Made by a program: the position numbers and the translations under genes
Notes under the pieces: model-generated
Databases searched by the model: none
Told to the model about the DNA's origin: nothing
The model's input: the letters and a program-made list of their open reading frames with translations, nothing else
Assembly (NCBI GenBank): GCA_944388615.1
Contig: CALXJL010000058.1
Coordinates: forward strand, 1-9,014
DNA length: 9,014 bases
Source: an uncultured Clostridia bacterium
GTDB taxonomy: Bacteria; Bacillota; Clostridia; TANB77; CAG-508
Direction: 5' to 3'
In this document: positions 1-6,057 of the stretch, in pieces
Numbering within the stretch: position 1 is the first letter of the stretch
Layout: the number at the start of each line of letters is the position of its first letter

Positions 1-20
1 AATGAGTATTAGCACCATCA

Positions 21-1277
21 TCAGAGCCATAACCGATTTGTAACTTTGTAAGAAAATTTAAAAGTACGATTAAGTCTTTCGATAATTTGTTTAAGCCAGC
101 GATACTCAGTAGAAACCTCATCTTCATTAGTTAAACCAATAACTTGAGTAACATCAAAATGCATATCATGTAAAGCGAATTGTTGCTGAGCTAACTTGTA
201 AGCAGTATAGCCATCAGCAACAAATTTAAGAGCTTTACCAGGAAAGTTTTTAAATTTATCAAAAGCCATACGCATAGCTAAAATACAAGGTGTAGTATCA
301 CGGGAGTCTGAACTTCTGTAACCAAGAATAGATTTTTTGATAGCGTCCATAATAAACCAGACATAACGTCTAGAGCCTTTAACCTTAGTATAAGTTTCAT
401 CAGCAGCAAGATAATAGGTAGGATTGTAATCATAAGAATCAACAAAAGGTTTAACACAAAAAGCAGCAGTAGTAGCATAGTTAGCAATTTGAGCATGAGA
501 AATTTTAATGCCATGAACTTCACGCATAACATCTCTAGTTTTGCGAGTGGAAAGACCACAATTAACAAGGTAAGTAAGGCATAAGCCCATAACATGAGGA
601 GAGAACTTACGAAATTGAAGGCTAGAGGCATATTTAGGTAAAGAATATAAATCAACCTTAAAGAAATCAATTTTAAATTCACGATAGATGTAGTGAAGTT
701 TAAATTTTTCAGGATTAATTTTATATTCTGCCAAATCATCTTTAGATAGAGCTTTCAAAGAGTTTTTATAATAAGAGCAATTAGTGTTAGTACATTTATG
801 AACGTTAAAAAGTTTACGTTTCTTTTTAATTTCAAGAGCTTTACCACAATGAGGACAAGAAAGTCTAAGATGTTTATCAAAAAAGTTTTGACGGTTAAAA
901 TGAGTATCACAAACTTTGCACCAAAACTGACCACGACCACCAGTATTGTCGTAGATATAAGAATTAGGAGCATTACAACAAGGGCAATGAAGATCATTAG
1001 GAACAGGATTTTTACCACGAGATTTAATAGGTTTTAAAGGTTTATCATGTTCTTTAAGATATTGCTCTAAGAGTTGTTTGAAATCTTTCTTTTCAGGAAC
1101 TTTAATTAAAGGCAACTTATCAACTTTTAATTTATTGTATTTAGGAGAAAATAAAGAATCATCTTTAGATTTTTTAAAGTTTAAAGGTATATTTTTAACA
1201 ATAAATTTGAATAAAAATAAAATTTGTTTATTAAGCTCTTGAATATGAGCTAGTAATAGAGGTATAATTGTATACAT
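21..1277 (-). CDS. IS6/IS240-like DDE transposase with zinc ribbons, frameshifted near its 3' end
   Basis: Cuts and joins DNA to move the insertion sequence. The N-terminal half has two Cys-rich zinc-ribbon-like modules: C98/C101 with C120/C123 (CPCC...CKVC), and C141/C144 with C162/C167. A helix-turn-helix-like stretch follows at about 225-265. The catalytic triad is visible: D293 (AADETYTKVKG), D355 (VADGYTAY) and E400 (IIERLNRTFK). The start ATG at 1277 has AAAGGAG nine bases upstream and an extended -10 promoter behind it. The frame ends with ...KVTNRLWL-stop at 21, but skipping one base at 35 gives ...KVTNGYGSDDGANTH running off the window, which looks like the true continuation. The gene is therefore probably broken by a one-base insertion, or the sequence has an error there. 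Family assignment rests on the DETY/ADGY/ERLNRTFK signature. The exact IS family is uncertain. Confidence 0.88.
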   Translation of the reverse strand: MYTIIPLLLAHIQELNKQILFLFKFIVKNIPLNFKKSKDDSLFSPKYNKLKVDKLPLIKVPEKKDFKQLLEQYLKEHDKPLKPIKSRGKNPVPNDLHCPCCNAPNSYIYDNTGGRGQFWCKVCDTHFNRQNFFDKHLRLSCPHCGKALEIKKKRKLFNVHKCTNTNCSYYKNSLKALSKDDLAEYKINPEKFKLHYIYREFKIDFFKVDLYSLPKYASSLQFRKFSPHVMGLCLTYLVNCGLSTRKTRDVMREVHGIKISHAQIANYATTAAFCVKPFVDSYDYNPTYYLAADETYTKVKGSRRYVWFIMDAIKKSILGYRSSDSRDTTPCILAMRMAFDKFKNFPGKALKFVADGYTAYKLAQQQFALHDMHFDVTQVIGLTNEDEVSTEYRWLKQIIERLNRTFKFSYKVTNRLWL

Positions 1278-1322
1278 GATACACCACTCCTTTATGGTAA
1301 TATTGGGTTATTCAGTGTAACA

Positions 1323-1351
1323 ATTATACCATAAAAAGAGGGGGTATCATT
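1323..1351 (-). promoter_or_regulatory. Putative transposase promoter (extended -10)
   Basis: On the minus strand TGGTATAAT gives a perfect -10 (1323-1328) with the TGn extension. The matching -35 position (1346-1351, AATGAT, 17-bp spacer) is poor. Transcription would start near 1316, about 39 bases before the transposase ATG. Confidence 0.5.
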
Positions 1352-1388
1352 TTTTATTACAAAAAAATGATATAAACCTTGAAAATAC

Positions 1389-1431
1389 AGGAGTGTAACT
1401 AATTTAAATATAAATTTAGTTTACACTACCT
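1389..1431. repeat. Imperfect inverted repeat before ptsH, possible IS end or operator
   Basis: The left arm (1389-1405, AGGAGTGTAACTAATTT) matches the reverse complement of 1412-1431 at every base except for three single-base insertions. The core AGTGTAA/TTACACT is perfect. A weak promoter-like pair (TTGAAA at 1379-1384, TTTAAA at 1403-1408) overlaps it. It could be the terminal inverted repeat of the neighbouring insertion sequence plus a subterminal copy, or a regulatory dyad for ptsH. The IS reading is favoured because the same core recurs inside the element at 1314-1320. Confidence 0.5.
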
Positions 1432-1453
1432 ACAAGAATAGAGGAGATAGAAT

Positions 1454-1723
1454 ATGAAAAGTAAAAAAATAATATTAGAGAATGAAAGTGGATTACATGC
1501 AAGACCTGCGGCAGAACTAGCTAAGTTAGCCGCAAAATATGCTTGTAATATAGAATTAGTAGTTAATGAAAAAAAGATTAATGCAAAATCAGTTATAGCT
1601 ATAATGGCAGCTGGAATAAAAGAAAGTACACAAATAGAAATAATTTGTGATGGACAAGATGAGGATGAAGCATTAATAGCAATAGAAGAAGGATTTAAAA
1701 ATAAATTTGGTGAAGATAAATAA
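1454..1723 (+). CDS. ptsH: HPr phosphocarrier protein of the PTS
   Basis: A small cytoplasmic protein that takes phosphate from Enzyme I and passes it to sugar-specific EIIA domains. The 89 residues match the usual HPr length of 85-90. The phosphorylated histidine is H15 in SGLHARPAAE, exactly the classical position, and the regulatory serine target of HPr kinase/phosphorylase is S46 in NAKSVIAIMAAG. H15 marks this as HPr rather than Crh, which lacks that histidine. GAGGAG at 1441-1446 lies seven bases before the ATG. ptsI follows 19 bases after the stop, so the two are almost certainly one operon. The S46 site implies a role in carbon catabolite control, as is known for Firmicutes. The residues after S46 (VIAIMAAG) are less typical than the common ILGVMSLG-like form. 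Confidence 0.96.
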   Translation: MKSKKIILENESGLHARPAAELAKLAAKYACNIELVVNEKKINAKSVIAIMAAGIKESTQIEIICDGQDEDEALIAIEEGFKNKFGEDK

Positions 1724-1742
1724 TAAATAAAAGGAGAAATTT

Positions 1743-3428
1743 ATGCTAAAAGGTAGAGGTGTATCTGTAGGAATTGGGTTTGGAAATGTAGTTATTTTAA
1801 GGGATGAAGAAATCAAAATAACAAAGAATAAAGTAAAAGATGTAGAACATGAGTTGGAATATTTCAATAAATGTTATAATGATGTATTAAGAGAAACAGA
1901 GGAAATGATAAAAGATTTATCAGGAACAGAACTTGAAATTATGCAAGCATACTTGATTATGATGCAAGATCCGACTTTAACTAATCAAACTATAAATTTA
2001 ATACAAAATGAACAATATAATGTGATATATGCAACAGAAGAGGGATTTAATAGTATAATAGACTTATTCAAAAATATGGACGATACATATATGTCCGAAA
2101 GATCATTTGATATTAAAAAAAAAAAAAATAGAGTTTTAAATCGCTTACTTAATCGCAAAACTATTAATCTAGGAAAACTAGAGAAAAATACAATAATTGT
2201 TGCAAAAGAGCTAAAAACATCTGATACAGCAAAATTAAATTATTCTAATGTATCTGGAATAATAACAGAAATAGGAGGAAGTAATTCACATGTTTCAATA
2301 ATGGCAAGAAATCATGCTATACCAGCTGTAGCTAGGATAAGTGATATAACAAAGATACTAAGAGATGGTGATTTTATAGGATTGGACGGACAAACAGGTG
2401 AAGTATTTGTAAATCCATCAGAGGATGAGTATCAAATGTTATTAAAGAAAAAAGAAACTTTTGATACTGAAAAAGTTGAATTAGAAAAATACAGAGATAT
2501 AGATCCAATTACTGCTGATGGTTATAGAGCAGAAGTTATGGCAAATGCAGGGGTACCAGATGATATAGATTTAATAAAAACTACAAATGCAGAAGGAATA
2601 GGTCTTCTTAGAAGTGAATTTATTTATATGGATTCACCAACAATACCTACTGAAGAAGAACAGTTTAAACAATACAAGAGTGTCGTTATGCAAATGGGAG
2701 AAAAAGAAGTAATAGTAAGAACTCTTGATATAGGTGGAGATAAAGAATTAAAGTCTTTTGATCTACCAAAAGAGACGAATCCATTTTTAGGATATAGAGC
2801 AATAAGAATATGTTTAGATAGAATAACTGTATTTAAAGCACAATTAAGGGCTTTATTAAGGGCAAGTGTTTTCGGAAATCTATCCATAATGTTTCCTATG
2901 ATTGCAACAATTGAAGAATTGAGAGAGGCTAAGGATATTTTAGAAGATTGTAAAAAAGAATTGAGAAGTGAAAATATTGATTTTAATGAAAATATAAAAG
3001 TGGGTATAATGATAGAGATACCATCTGCAGCATTGACTGCCAATGAACTTGCTAGAGAATGTGATTTCTTTAGTATAGGTACAAATGATTTAATACAATA
3101 TACAGTAGCAGCAGAAAGAGGAAATGAAAAGGTTGCAAATATATATAATAAATATAATCCGGGTGTAATAAGACTTATAAAAATGGCGATTGATGGTGCA
3201 CATCAAGCAGGTATTAAATGTGGTATGTGTGGAGAGGCAGCAGGGGATGCACATTATATTCCATTATTATTGGGATTAGGATTGGACGAATTTTCCATGA
3301 ATGCATCTAGTGTATTACGTGCTAAAAAAATTATAACAAATATGAACAAAAAAGATTGTGAAATACTAGCAAATGAGATACTAAAGATGAGTAGCTCTAC
3401 AGAGATAGAAAAAACATTAAAAAAATAA
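1743..3428 (+). CDS. ptsI: PTS Enzyme I (phosphoenolpyruvate-protein phosphotransferase)
   Basis: The first PTS enzyme. It autophosphorylates from PEP and hands the phosphate to HPr. The 561 residues are close to the family norm of about 570. In order: an N-terminal HPr-binding/swivelling domain, the phospho-histidine H183 in GGSNSHVSIMAR, then the PEP-binding barrel with GIGLLRSEFIYMD (285-297), RTLDIGGDKEL (326-336), FFSIGTNDLIQY (442-453) and the C496 loop MCGEAAGD. The active-site loop differs slightly from the common GGRTSH form (S and N replace R and T, and V follows the histidine), but all core catalytic residues I can identify are present. AAGGAG lies six bases before the ATG. Codons for residues 124-129 contain an unbroken run of 14 A (2115-2128) encoding IKKKKN where the family usually has a mixed sequence. 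The length is preserved, so the frame is intact as read. Two hairpins follow the stop. Confidence 0.96.
   Translation: MLKGRGVSVGIGFGNVVILRDEEIKITKNKVKDVEHELEYFNKCYNDVLRETEEMIKDLSGTELEIMQAYLIMMQDPTLTNQTINLIQNEQYNVIYATEEGFNSIIDLFKNMDDTYMSERSFDIKKKKNRVLNRLLNRKTINLGKLEKNTIIVAKELKTSDTAKLNYSNVSGIITEIGGSNSHVSIMARNHAIPAVARISDITKILRDGDFIGLDGQTGEVFVNPSEDEYQMLLKKKETFDTEKVELEKYRDIDPITADGYRAEVMANAGVPDDIDLIKTTNAEGIGLLRSEFIYMDSPTIPTEEEQFKQYKSVVMQMGEKEVIVRTLDIGGDKELKSFDLPKETNPFLGYRAIRICLDRITVFKAQLRALLRASVFGNLSIMFPMIATIEELREAKDILEDCKKELRSENIDFNENIKVGIMIEIPSAALTANELARECDFFSIGTNDLIQYTVAAERGNEKVANIYNKYNPGVIRLIKMAIDGAHQAGIKCGMCGEAAGDAHYIPLLLGLGLDEFSMNASSVLRAKKIITNMNKKDCEILANEILKMSSSTEIEKTLKK
2115..2128 (+). repeat. 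Run of 14 adenines inside ptsI
   Basis: An uninterrupted A14 tract in the coding strand of ptsI, giving four consecutive Lys codons after DI. Such tracts are known sites of polymerase slippage and replication length change. One added or lost A would truncate Enzyme I in its first quarter. Confidence 0.95.
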
Positions 3429-3442
3429 AAATAAATATATAA

Positions 3443-3480
3443 AGGAGGGTTCCTGTTTTTTGAAGGGACTCTTCTTTTTA
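3443..3480 (+). terminator. Intrinsic terminator after ptsI
   Basis: AGGAGGGTTCCT (3443-3454) pairs with AGGGACTCTTCT (3464-3475) over 12 positions, all Watson-Crick or G-U, with a 9-base loop. TTTT follows directly. It lies 14 bases after the ptsI stop and fits the end of the ptsHI transcript. Confidence 0.7.
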
Positions 3481-3520
3481 TCTACTAGGAAAGTTTGGAG
3501 AACTTTCCTAGTAGATAAAA
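3476..3520. repeat. 20-bp perfect inverted repeat (hairpin)
   Basis: The arms at 3476-3495 and 3501-3520 are perfect reverse complements (core TCTACTAGGAAAGTT) around a five-base loop TGGAG. Neither side has a T-tract, so it is not a standard terminator. It begins exactly in the T-run of the preceding terminator, so the two structures share bases. Possible roles are an RNA 3'-end stabiliser, a processing site or an intergenic palindromic repeat. The 20-bp perfect stem is not expected by chance. Confidence 0.9.
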
Positions 3521-3533
3521 TACATATTCCACA

Positions 3534-3651
3534 GAAAAATTGCTGTGCAATTTTTCGCGGACGAACAAAGATGCGGACTTTACAATGTTATGAATAGCAA
3601 TAAAGTCATTAATGTCCGCTTTTGTTCTTTAGTGATGGACATTAGTTGTTC
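3534..3651 (+). other. Structured intergenic region upstream of spoIIM
   Basis: Several nested inverted repeats lie here. GAAAAATTGC/GCAATTTTTC is a perfect 10-bp stem with a 3-base loop (3534-3556). GAACAAAGATGCGGAC (3563-3578) pairs with GTCCGCTTTTGTTC (3614-3627) apart from a small internal bulge. Inside it, GACTTTA (3576-3582) pairs with TAAAGTC (3601-3607). AATGTCC (3611-3617) can instead pair with GGACATT (3637-3643), so two folds compete for the same bases. GCGGAC is also directly repeated (3557, 3573). This resembles a cis-acting RNA or a mobile intergenic repeat. I do not recognise a known riboswitch class, and there is no T-tract terminator before spoIIM. Confidence 0.5.
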
Positions 3652-3707
3652 TAAAAATAAAAGGATGGAATACACATTATGTATGAACAAGAATAAGGAG
3701 GATTGAA

Positions 3708-4364
3708 ATGAGAAAAAGCAAAAGAAGAATTAATATAACATCATATATAATTGAGCATATTAGGAAGAATGTTAATGAATATATTATTATGATAGGGCTA
3801 TTTTTTATAGGATGTCTTATAGGAGTAATTATTATTAATAATATGGATAATACTCAAAAACAAAGTATATCACAATATATAACACAGTATAGTAGTCAAA
3901 TAAATAATAATATTAATTATATCAATATGTTATTAATTGATTGTAAAAATAATTTAATAATGTGTGTAATCCTTTGGATTTGTGCAACTATAGTAATTGG
4001 AATCCCAATAATATATATAAATATGATTTATAGAGGATTGTGCATAGGCTATACAATAGCAGCCACAATAGGTACATTTGGAACTATAAAAGGAAGCATA
4101 TTTTCAATCTGTGCGATGTTATTACATAATATAATTATCATACCATGTATTTTAATATTATCTATAAATTCAATACATGTATATAGAAAAGTAATAAAAG
4201 ATAAACAAAGAAACAATATAAAACAAGAGCTACTAAAACATGCAATTATAACTACAATAATATTTTTAATATTAAGTTTAAGCTCATTTATAAAGGTATT
4301 TATTTCATTTAATTTATTAAGTGGATATATAAGTATAAGCCGGATAAATAGGGCCGTTATTTGA
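3708..4364 (+). CDS. spoIIM: Stage II sporulation protein M
   Basis: A polytopic membrane protein of the engulfment machinery, known in Bacillus to work with SpoIID and SpoIIP in peptidoglycan remodelling as the mother cell engulfs the forespore. Its 218 residues match the family length. Hydrophobic segments lie at about 25-44, 83-106, 110-127, 130-155 and 180-203. The central stretch (WICATIVIGIPIIYINMIYRGLCIGYT...IGTFGTIKGS) carries the family pattern of IGIPI, YRG and the GTFG...KG loop. The N-terminus is basic (MRKSKRR), as expected for a cytoplasmic end. AAGGAGG at 3695-3701 is six bases before the ATG. The next gene, xerD, keeps the spoIIM-xerD neighbourhood seen in Bacillus. I could not find a convincing sigma-E promoter. 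The gene implies a spore-forming host or a recent descendant of one. Confidence 0.93.
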   Translation: MRKSKRRINITSYIIEHIRKNVNEYIIMIGLFFIGCLIGVIIINNMDNTQKQSISQYITQYSSQINNNINYINMLLIDCKNNLIMCVILWICATIVIGIPIIYINMIYRGLCIGYTIAATIGTFGTIKGSIFSICAMLLHNIIIIPCILILSINSIHVYRKVIKDKQRNNIKQELLKHAIITTIIFLILSLSSFIKVFISFNLLSGYISISRINRAVI

Positions 4365-4413
4365 ACTTGAAAAAAATACCAGGTTAAAATAATAGAAAAT
4401 TTAAAAAAATGTA

Positions 4414-4442
4414 TTTACAATTAAAATGTAATTTGATATAAC
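4414..4442 (+). promoter_or_regulatory. Putative sigma-A promoter of xerD
   Basis: TTTACA (4414-4419) and TATAAC (4437-4442) are separated by 17 bp, each one base from consensus. The start would be near 4449, about 70 bases before the xerD ATG. This suggests vegetative expression of xerD independent of spoIIM. Confidence 0.6.
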
Positions 4443-4518
4443 ATATATAGCTTATGTAAATAAATTATGAATTTATATTCAACTTATATAAAAACTATTT
4501 AATATGGGGGAACGAAAA

Positions 4519-5400
4519 ATGGAAAAACAAGTAAATTTATTTTTAGAATTTCTAAAAAACGATAAAAAATCATCAAACAATACAATTCAATCATATAGAA
4601 GAGATATAGAGCAATTTGAAACATATGTAAGTGAAAAAAAATTAAACTACATAAAAATAAATAAAAAAGATATAGAACAATATATGAAACACTTAGAAGA
4701 GGTTGGAAAAAAACCTTCAACAATTTCAAGAAGTTTAGCATCTATAAGATCATTTTACCAATACTTAGTAAGAAATAAAAAAGTAAAAAAAGATCCTACA
4801 GAAGAAGTGCAAGCACCAAAAGTAGAGAAGAAAGTACCATGTGTTTTAACAGCAACAGAAGTTGAATTATTATTAGAACAACCAAAAAATATAGATTTAA
4901 AAGGAACAAGAGATAAGGCAATGTTAGAATTTGCTTATGCAACAGGAATGAGAGTTACTGAAATTATTTCATTAGATATAGATGATGTTAATTTTGATGA
5001 AGGATATGTAACTTGCAGAACAGGGAAAAAAGAAAGAACAATACCTCTTGGAACAATATCTTTAAATGCACTTAAAGATTATGTAGATAATGCAAGAGAT
5101 ATAATGATAAAAGATGATGATGTAAAAGCATTATTTGTAAACATTAATGGAACAAGATTAACAAGACAAGGTTTTTGGAAAATAGTAAAATACTACAAAG
5201 AACAAGCTAATATAAAAACAGATATAACACCACATGTTTTAAGACATTCTTTTGCAACACATCTAATTCAAAATGGAGCAGATATAAAATCTATACAATC
5301 AATGTTAGGACATTCAGATATTTCTTCAACACAAGTATATATGCAATTTCAAGATGAGGGAATAAAGAAAATATATGATAAAACACATCCTAGAGCATAG
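4519..5400 (+). CDS. xerD: Tyrosine recombinase XerD
   Basis: A cytoplasmic site-specific recombinase, likely resolving chromosome dimers at dif. It has an N-terminal SAM-like core-binding domain (about 5-85) and a C-terminal catalytic domain. The active residues are R145 (ATGMRVTE), K170 or K171 (TGKKERTIPL), H239 and R242 (HVLRHSFATH), H265 (LGHSDISST) and the nucleophile Y274 (QVYMQ). The 293 residues fit XerC/D exactly. An upstream in-frame ATG at 4504 would add MGERK, but its G is the first base of the GGGGG ribosome site that serves the ATG at 4519 with eight-base spacing, so the later start is chosen. Position next to spoIIM matches the Bacillus order and favours XerD over a phage integrase. 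It has its own promoter and ends at a strong bidirectional terminator. Confidence 0.93.
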   Translation: MEKQVNLFLEFLKNDKKSSNNTIQSYRRDIEQFETYVSEKKLNYIKINKKDIEQYMKHLEEVGKKPSTISRSLASIRSFYQYLVRNKKVKKDPTEEVQAPKVEKKVPCVLTATEVELLLEQPKNIDLKGTRDKAMLEFAYATGMRVTEIISLDIDDVNFDEGYVTCRTGKKERTIPLGTISLNALKDYVDNARDIMIKDDDVKALFVNINGTRLTRQGFWKIVKYYKEQANIKTDITPHVLRHSFATHLIQNGADIKSIQSMLGHSDISSTQVYMQFQDEGIKKIYDKTHPRA

Positions 5401-5401
5401 G

Positions 5402-5449
5402 AAAAAAACAAACTTTAAGGGCAATGTTGTACCTTAAAGTTTGTTTTTT
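5402..5449. terminator. Bidirectional intrinsic terminator between xerD and the Nudix gene
   Basis: The arms at 5403-5420 and 5432-5449 form a perfect 18-bp stem (core CAAACTTTAAGG) with an 11-base loop. The outer part of the stem is A6/T6, giving a T-tract on both strands. It lies two bases after the xerD stop and downstream of the convergent minus-strand genes. Confidence 0.92.
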
Positions 5450-5519
5450 CGCATAACTTTTTAGTGAATCATATTTTGGTAATAGTATTTTTTACGGTAT
5501 GTTTAAAAATGATATATTG

Positions 5520-6044
5520 TTATTCAAGATAAACACCTTTTTCTTTAAAAATATTTATCATTCTATAAACCTCTTCAGAATGATTTTCTAAAAATAATCC
5601 ATCATTAATTAATTGTTTAATTCTATTAATAGAATCCCATTCGACAAAATCTACCTCTTCTTTTTGTAGAGTTAAGTCATTGATATTAAAATCTTTTTTT
5701 AGATAATAAATATCAAAAAATACTTGTTCAGTATCTTCTCTGCCAGAATAAATTAATTCTAGTTCATTTTTATCAACCATTAAACCAATTTCTTCTTTTA
5801 TTTCTGTACATATTCCTTGAATACTGGTTTCACCAGATTTTGGATGCCCACCAGTTAAAGCGTATTTACCGTCTTTTTGTAAACTTCTTTTTTGAATTAG
5901 AAATTCTCCTTTTGAATTTTGTATAAATGATAAAACTACAATTATATAATTGTTGGGAGGAATAAGTTCTCCTTTATAAATAGTTTCTCCAGTTAATTTT
6001 CTATTAATATCATATAAATCTCTTTTTTCTACAATAGTATTCAT
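5520..6044 (-). CDS. Nudix hydrolase (IDI/YfcD-like), variant Nudix box
   Basis: Likely hydrolyses or rearranges a nucleoside-diphosphate-linked or other pyrophosphate substrate. The exact substrate cannot be read. The 174 residues begin with EKRDLYDINRKLTGETI and continue to GEFLIQKRS, the layout of the isopentenyl-diphosphate-isomerase-like/YfcD branch of Nudix proteins. The Nudix box at residues 66-88 fits G-x5-E-x7-R-E-U-x-E-E-x-G-U at every fixed position except the Arg, which is Thr (T80, codon ACA). The metal-binding glutamates are kept. An upstream ATG at 6080 would overlap the methyltransferase gene. The ATG at 6044 has AAAGGAG seven bases before it and is chosen. That ribosome site touches the methyltransferase stop codon, leaving a 13-base gap, so the two genes are probably co-transcribed and coupled. 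Confidence 0.85.
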   Translation of the reverse strand: MNTIVEKRDLYDINRKLTGETIYKGELIPPNNYIIVVLSFIQNSKGEFLIQKRSLQKDGKYALTGGHPKSGETSIQGICTEIKEEIGLMVDKNELELIYSGREDTEQVFFDIYYLKKDFNINDLTLQKEEVDFVEWDSINRIKQLINDGLFLENHSEEVYRMINIFKEKGVYLE

Positions 6045-6057
6045 AGTTGGTCTCCTT

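Larger units (their letters stand above)
1..1430 (-). mobile_element. Insertion sequence, partial (left part outside window)
   Basis: A DDE transposase gene fills 1-1277 on the minus strand and continues past the window edge, so only one end of the element can be present here. That end is not sharply defined. The best candidate is near 1430: read on the minus strand the DNA there starts GGTAGTGTAAACT, and the core AGTGTAA/TTACACT recurs at 1314-1320, 1392-1398 and 1421-1427, as expected for terminal and subterminal transposase-binding repeats. A shorter element ending near 1345 is also possible. No target-site duplication can be checked because the other end is missing. If the 1430 boundary is right, the element sits about 10 bases before the ptsH ribosome binding site. 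Confidence 0.55.

Noticed and set aside
278..1037. Several open frames overlapping the transposase on both strands
   Set aside because: They are low-complexity hydrophobic or basic translations lying wholly inside the transposase gene, which has clear catalytic and zinc-binding motifs.
2624..3043. 139-codon minus-strand frame within ptsI
   Set aside because: It lies entirely inside the well-conserved Enzyme I catalytic barrel region and is the antisense shadow of it.
3443..3480. T-box or other riboswitch after ptsI
   Set aside because: The AGGGTTCC-like string resembles nothing of the conserved T-box core. The simple stem plus T-run is fully explained as a terminator.
3665..3690. Sigma-E-like -10 before spoIIM
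   Set aside because: AATACACATT is only loosely similar to the sigma-E -10 and I found no matching -35 at the right spacing.
4504..4518. Earlier in-frame ATG for xerD
   Set aside because: Its G is the first base of the GGGGG ribosome site that serves the ATG at 4519. No ribosome site precedes 4504, and XerD proteins normally begin as the later start predicts.
4519..5400. xerD as a phage or island integrase paired with the tRNA scar
   Set aside because: Length, catalytic layout and position beside spoIIM all fit the housekeeping XerD. It is more than 3 kb from the tRNA fragment.
5638..5650. Second copy of the Spo0A-like 13-mer CATTCGACAAAAT
   Set aside because: It lies inside the Nudix coding sequence, encoding DFVEW on the minus strand, away from any promoter. 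Most likely coincidence, and it lowers confidence in the upstream copy.
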